Below are positions 4,571 through 5,805 of a stretch of 5,805 nucleotides of DNA, in pieces. This stretch comes from an uncultured Oscillospiraceae bacterium (GTDB lineage Bacteria > Bacillota > Clostridia > Oscillospirales > Acutalibacteraceae), in NCBI GenBank assembly GCA_900550095.1, contig URRG01000163.1, forward strand, positions 1 to 5,805. The letters are read 5' to 3'. The notes under the pieces were generated by a model, which had not been told where the DNA came from, searched no databases, and saw nothing but the letters and a program-made list of their open reading frames with translations. Positions within the stretch are counted from its first letter, which is position 1; each line of letters starts with the position of its first letter. Both the position numbers and the translations under genes were made by a program.

Positions 4571-5167
4571 ATGAAAAAATTCAGGCTTCCCAGATGCCCA
4601 TACTGCGGGAAAAAGCTGAATCCCCTCTACAGCTGGTATCTGAAGAACCAGGGGGAATTCCTCTGCCCCAAGTGCGGGGGGATCTCCAACGTCATTCTGG
4701 ATCCTGCGGCGTATATTTTCGGCAATGGAGCGGTGATCCTGGCCCTTATAGGGTTTCTCGTCACCCGCATCCGCGGGAACGTCTTCGACCTTATGGTCCT
4801 TTTGTGGCTCGTCCTTCCGTTTTTTGTGTTTTCCGTCCTGTGCTGTTTTCTGGTGCGGCTGAAAAAGCCCATTCTGCGCAAGAAGCCTGTGGAACAGCCG
4901 AAAGGGCGGCAGCAGGGCGGGAAGGGCCGCCGGGCTATGCCTCCTGCTCCTCCCGCTCCTTCGGCGCCCCCTGTGTCCCGTATATCCTCCGCACCGCCTT
5001 CGGGAAGAGCTGCGTCTCCTGCTGAGCTGTATAAACAGGGATATACCACGCAGTTTACAGGTCCCGTTTCGGCGGGGGATGGCCGGAAGCCTGACAGGGA
5101 CAGCCCCCGGAGCGCGGTCAGCCAGGAAACCATTCGTTTTTCCCCGCCGGAGCGCAGGGAGCCCTGA
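4571..5167 (+). CDS. Zinc-ribbon membrane protein with proline-rich tail, unknown function
   Basis: The product is 198 residues; I do not recognise a named family. In order: a basic N-terminus; a zinc ribbon with CPYCG (C9, C12) and CPKCG (C32, C35), spaced CxxC-19-CxxC and likely to bind one zinc ion; two hydrophobic segments at about 46-67 and 72-95, probably membrane helices; a basic stretch (97-125); a Pro/Ala/Ser-rich region (122-150); and a polar, probably disordered tail. With two helices and a strongly basic flank after the second, both ends are probably cytoplasmic, so the ribbon would sit at the inner membrane face. ATG 4571 has a modest SD (GAGGT, 4560-4564) 6 nt upstream. Upstream in-frame codons reach into the T-rich octamer array and are rejected. 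It probably has its own promoter (3963-3991) and terminator (5221-5265). Coding support comes from the paired CxxC motifs and the clean hydrophobic pattern. The function is unknown. Confidence 0.85.
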   Translation: MKKFRLPRCPYCGKKLNPLYSWYLKNQGEFLCPKCGGISNVILDPAAYIFGNGAVILALIGFLVTRIRGNVFDLMVLLWLVLPFFVFSVLCCFLVRLKKPILRKKPVEQPKGRQQGGKGRRAMPPAPPAPSAPPVSRISSAPPSGRAASPAELYKQGYTTQFTGPVSAGDGRKPDRDSPRSAVSQETIRFSPPERREP

Positions 5168-5168
5168 G

Positions 5169-5192
5169 CCCTGCGGCCCTGCATCCCTGCAT
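5169..5192 (+). repeat. Short CCCTGCAT octamer array after the zinc-ribbon gene
   Basis: CCCTGCGG (5169) is followed directly by CCCTGCAT at 5177 and again at 5185. A related CCCTGAG overlaps the stop codon region just before, and GCTGCAT follows just after. The array therefore abuts the stop of the zinc-ribbon gene at 5165-5167. It has few units but exact 8-bp spacing. Confidence 0.5.
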
Positions 5193-5220
5193 GCTGCATC
5201 CTTTGCCCTTCGCGCTTTGC

Positions 5221-5265
5221 ACCGAATCGGCGCGGCGGTTGAGGATCAAGCTGCGATCGGTTTTT
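5221..5265 (+). terminator. Probable terminator of the zinc-ribbon gene
   Basis: ACCGAATCG (5221-5229) pairs with CGATCGGT (5254-5261) with one bulged A. An inner stem TTGA/TCAA (5239-5242/5246-5249, loop GGA) can stack within it, and a run of five T (5261-5265) closes the structure. It lies 54 nt after the zinc-ribbon stop codon and would separate that gene from gyrB. The long inner loop lowers confidence. Confidence 0.45.
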
Positions 5266-5280
5266 CGAGGCCCTGCAGAG

Positions 5281-5336
5281 GCTGTACGGTTATCGATTAT
5301 AGGGTTATAGGGATGGGATTCGGAACTATAGGGCGG
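5281..5336 (+). repeat. TTATAGGG-centred degenerate octamers
   Basis: TTATAGGG occurs twice in tandem (5297-5304, 5305-5312). Related words CTATAGGG (at about 5326) and CTGTACGG (at 5282) lie nearby in an approximate 8-bp register. Only the central pair is exact, so this is the weakest of the arrays. Confidence 0.4.
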
Positions 5337-5516
5337 TATTCCCGCCGCACCGCGGCAGCCTTCGATTCCTATGCCCGCCCGCACACAGCGGCTGGGCAAA
5401 GGATGAACCGAACGGGCAAAAACAGATATAGAAAGAACAAAAAGAACGATCAAAATGAGAGACCGAACGGACGCGCGAAAGGGCGCGATAAAGCTTAAGG
5501 GAGCGTTTTAGAGACT

Positions 5517-5805
5517 ATGGAGCTGAATGAGATCACCCGGGCACAGCAGGAATACGACGAAAGCCAGATACAGGTCCTGGAAGGGCTGGAGGCCGTCCGG
5601 AAAAGGCCGGGCATGTATATTTCCTCCACGGGCCCCAGGGGCCTGCACCATCTTGTGTATGAGATCGTGGACAACGCCATCGACGAGGCCCTGGCGGGCT
5701 TCTGCGACCGGGTGGACGTGGAGATCCTGCCCGGGGATGTGATAGAGGTGCGCGACAACGGCCGCGGCATCCCGGTGGGGATCGAGCATAAGACGGGCCT
5801 TCCCG
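5517..5805 (+). CDS. gyrB: DNA gyrase subunit B, N-terminal part
   Basis: GyrB is the ATPase subunit of gyrase, which with GyrA introduces negative supercoils ahead of forks. The first 96 codons are present and the frame runs off the window at 5805. Seen: SQIQVLEGLEAVRKRPGMYI (16-35), the arm before the GHKL ATPase domain; the N-box YEIVDNAIDEALAG, with E49 in the place of the catalytic base (Glu42 in E. coli) and N53 as the magnesium ligand; and DNGRGIP (80-86), the G1 motif with D80 contacting adenine. ParE shares these motifs; the position after recF and remB favours GyrB. The ATG at 5517 is the only sensible start, but its best SD, AAGGGAG (5497-5503), is 13 nt away, which is longer than ideal. 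An in-frame stop lies at 5496-5498. Confidence 0.96.
   Translation, partial: MELNEITRAQQEYDESQIQVLEGLEAVRKRPGMYISSTGPRGLHHLVYEIVDNAIDEALAGFCDRVDVEILPGDVIEVRDNGRGIPVGIEHKTGLP

Larger units (their letters stand above)
5168..5516 (+). other. Spacer between the zinc-ribbon gene and gyrB
   Basis: This is 349 nt without a confident gene. It opens with a short CCCTGC-type repeat at 5169-5192, then a probable terminator (5221-5265), octamer-phased sequence with TTATAGGG twice (about 5281-5336), and an A/G-rich segment (5400-5500). In the last segment an ATG at 5403 opens a 31-codon, very basic frame ending at TAA 5496-5498, just at the gyrB SD. I find no convincing promoter for gyrB; candidate -10 words such as TTATAG lack a good -35. 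Confidence 0.55.

Noticed and set aside
5079..5498. 139-codon + strand frame from inside the zinc-ribbon gene to gyrB
   Set aside because: It overlaps the real gene in another frame, crosses the probable terminator and repeats, and has no recognisable domain.

Overview
The window is a replication and repair locus of a fairly GC-rich Firmicute. It reads dnaN - S4-domain gene (yaaA/rlbA type) - recF - remB (yaaB) - membrane zinc-ribbon gene - gyrB (start only), all on the + strand. This order, a clean Shine-Dalgarno site before most genes, the use of TTG and GTG starts, and the sequence of DnaN and RemB all point to class Clostridia. Lachnospiraceae is my best guess; the species cannot be read from the window. 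dnaA is not visible. If the usual order holds, it lies upstream of position 1, and gyrA would follow gyrB.

Layout. Positions 1-696 hold no convincing gene: a possible terminator, an AT-rich stretch, a candidate promoter, and short repeats running up to dnaN. Positions 697-3221 are a tight block of dnaN, the S4 gene and recF, with 64 nt and then 1 nt between genes. A 312-nt structured spacer leads to remB (3534-3821). Positions 3822-4570 are a 749-nt gap with probable terminators, a good promoter and several tandem arrays. A zinc-ribbon membrane protein of unknown function follows (4571-5167). A further 349-nt gap, with a probable terminator and more repeats, leads to gyrB at 5517.

How the genes fit together. 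DnaN is the sliding clamp, RecF acts at stalled forks and gaps, and GyrB is the ATPase subunit of gyrase, so three of the six genes serve chromosome replication. The S4 protein is probably RNA-binding. RemB belongs to a small DNA-binding regulator family (DUF370). The zinc-ribbon gene is the accessory member, with its own likely promoter and terminator.

The main unexpected observation is that the larger spacers carry degenerate tandem repeats, mostly with an exact 8-bp period. They lie at 552-606 (8-9 bp units), 3451-3498, 4129-4192, 4318-4437, 4476-4523, 5169-5192 and about 5281-5336. Consensus words differ between arrays, but the period is shared, and two arrays share words in opposite orientation. 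I know of no named element that matches this, and it is the best candidate here for something undescribed.
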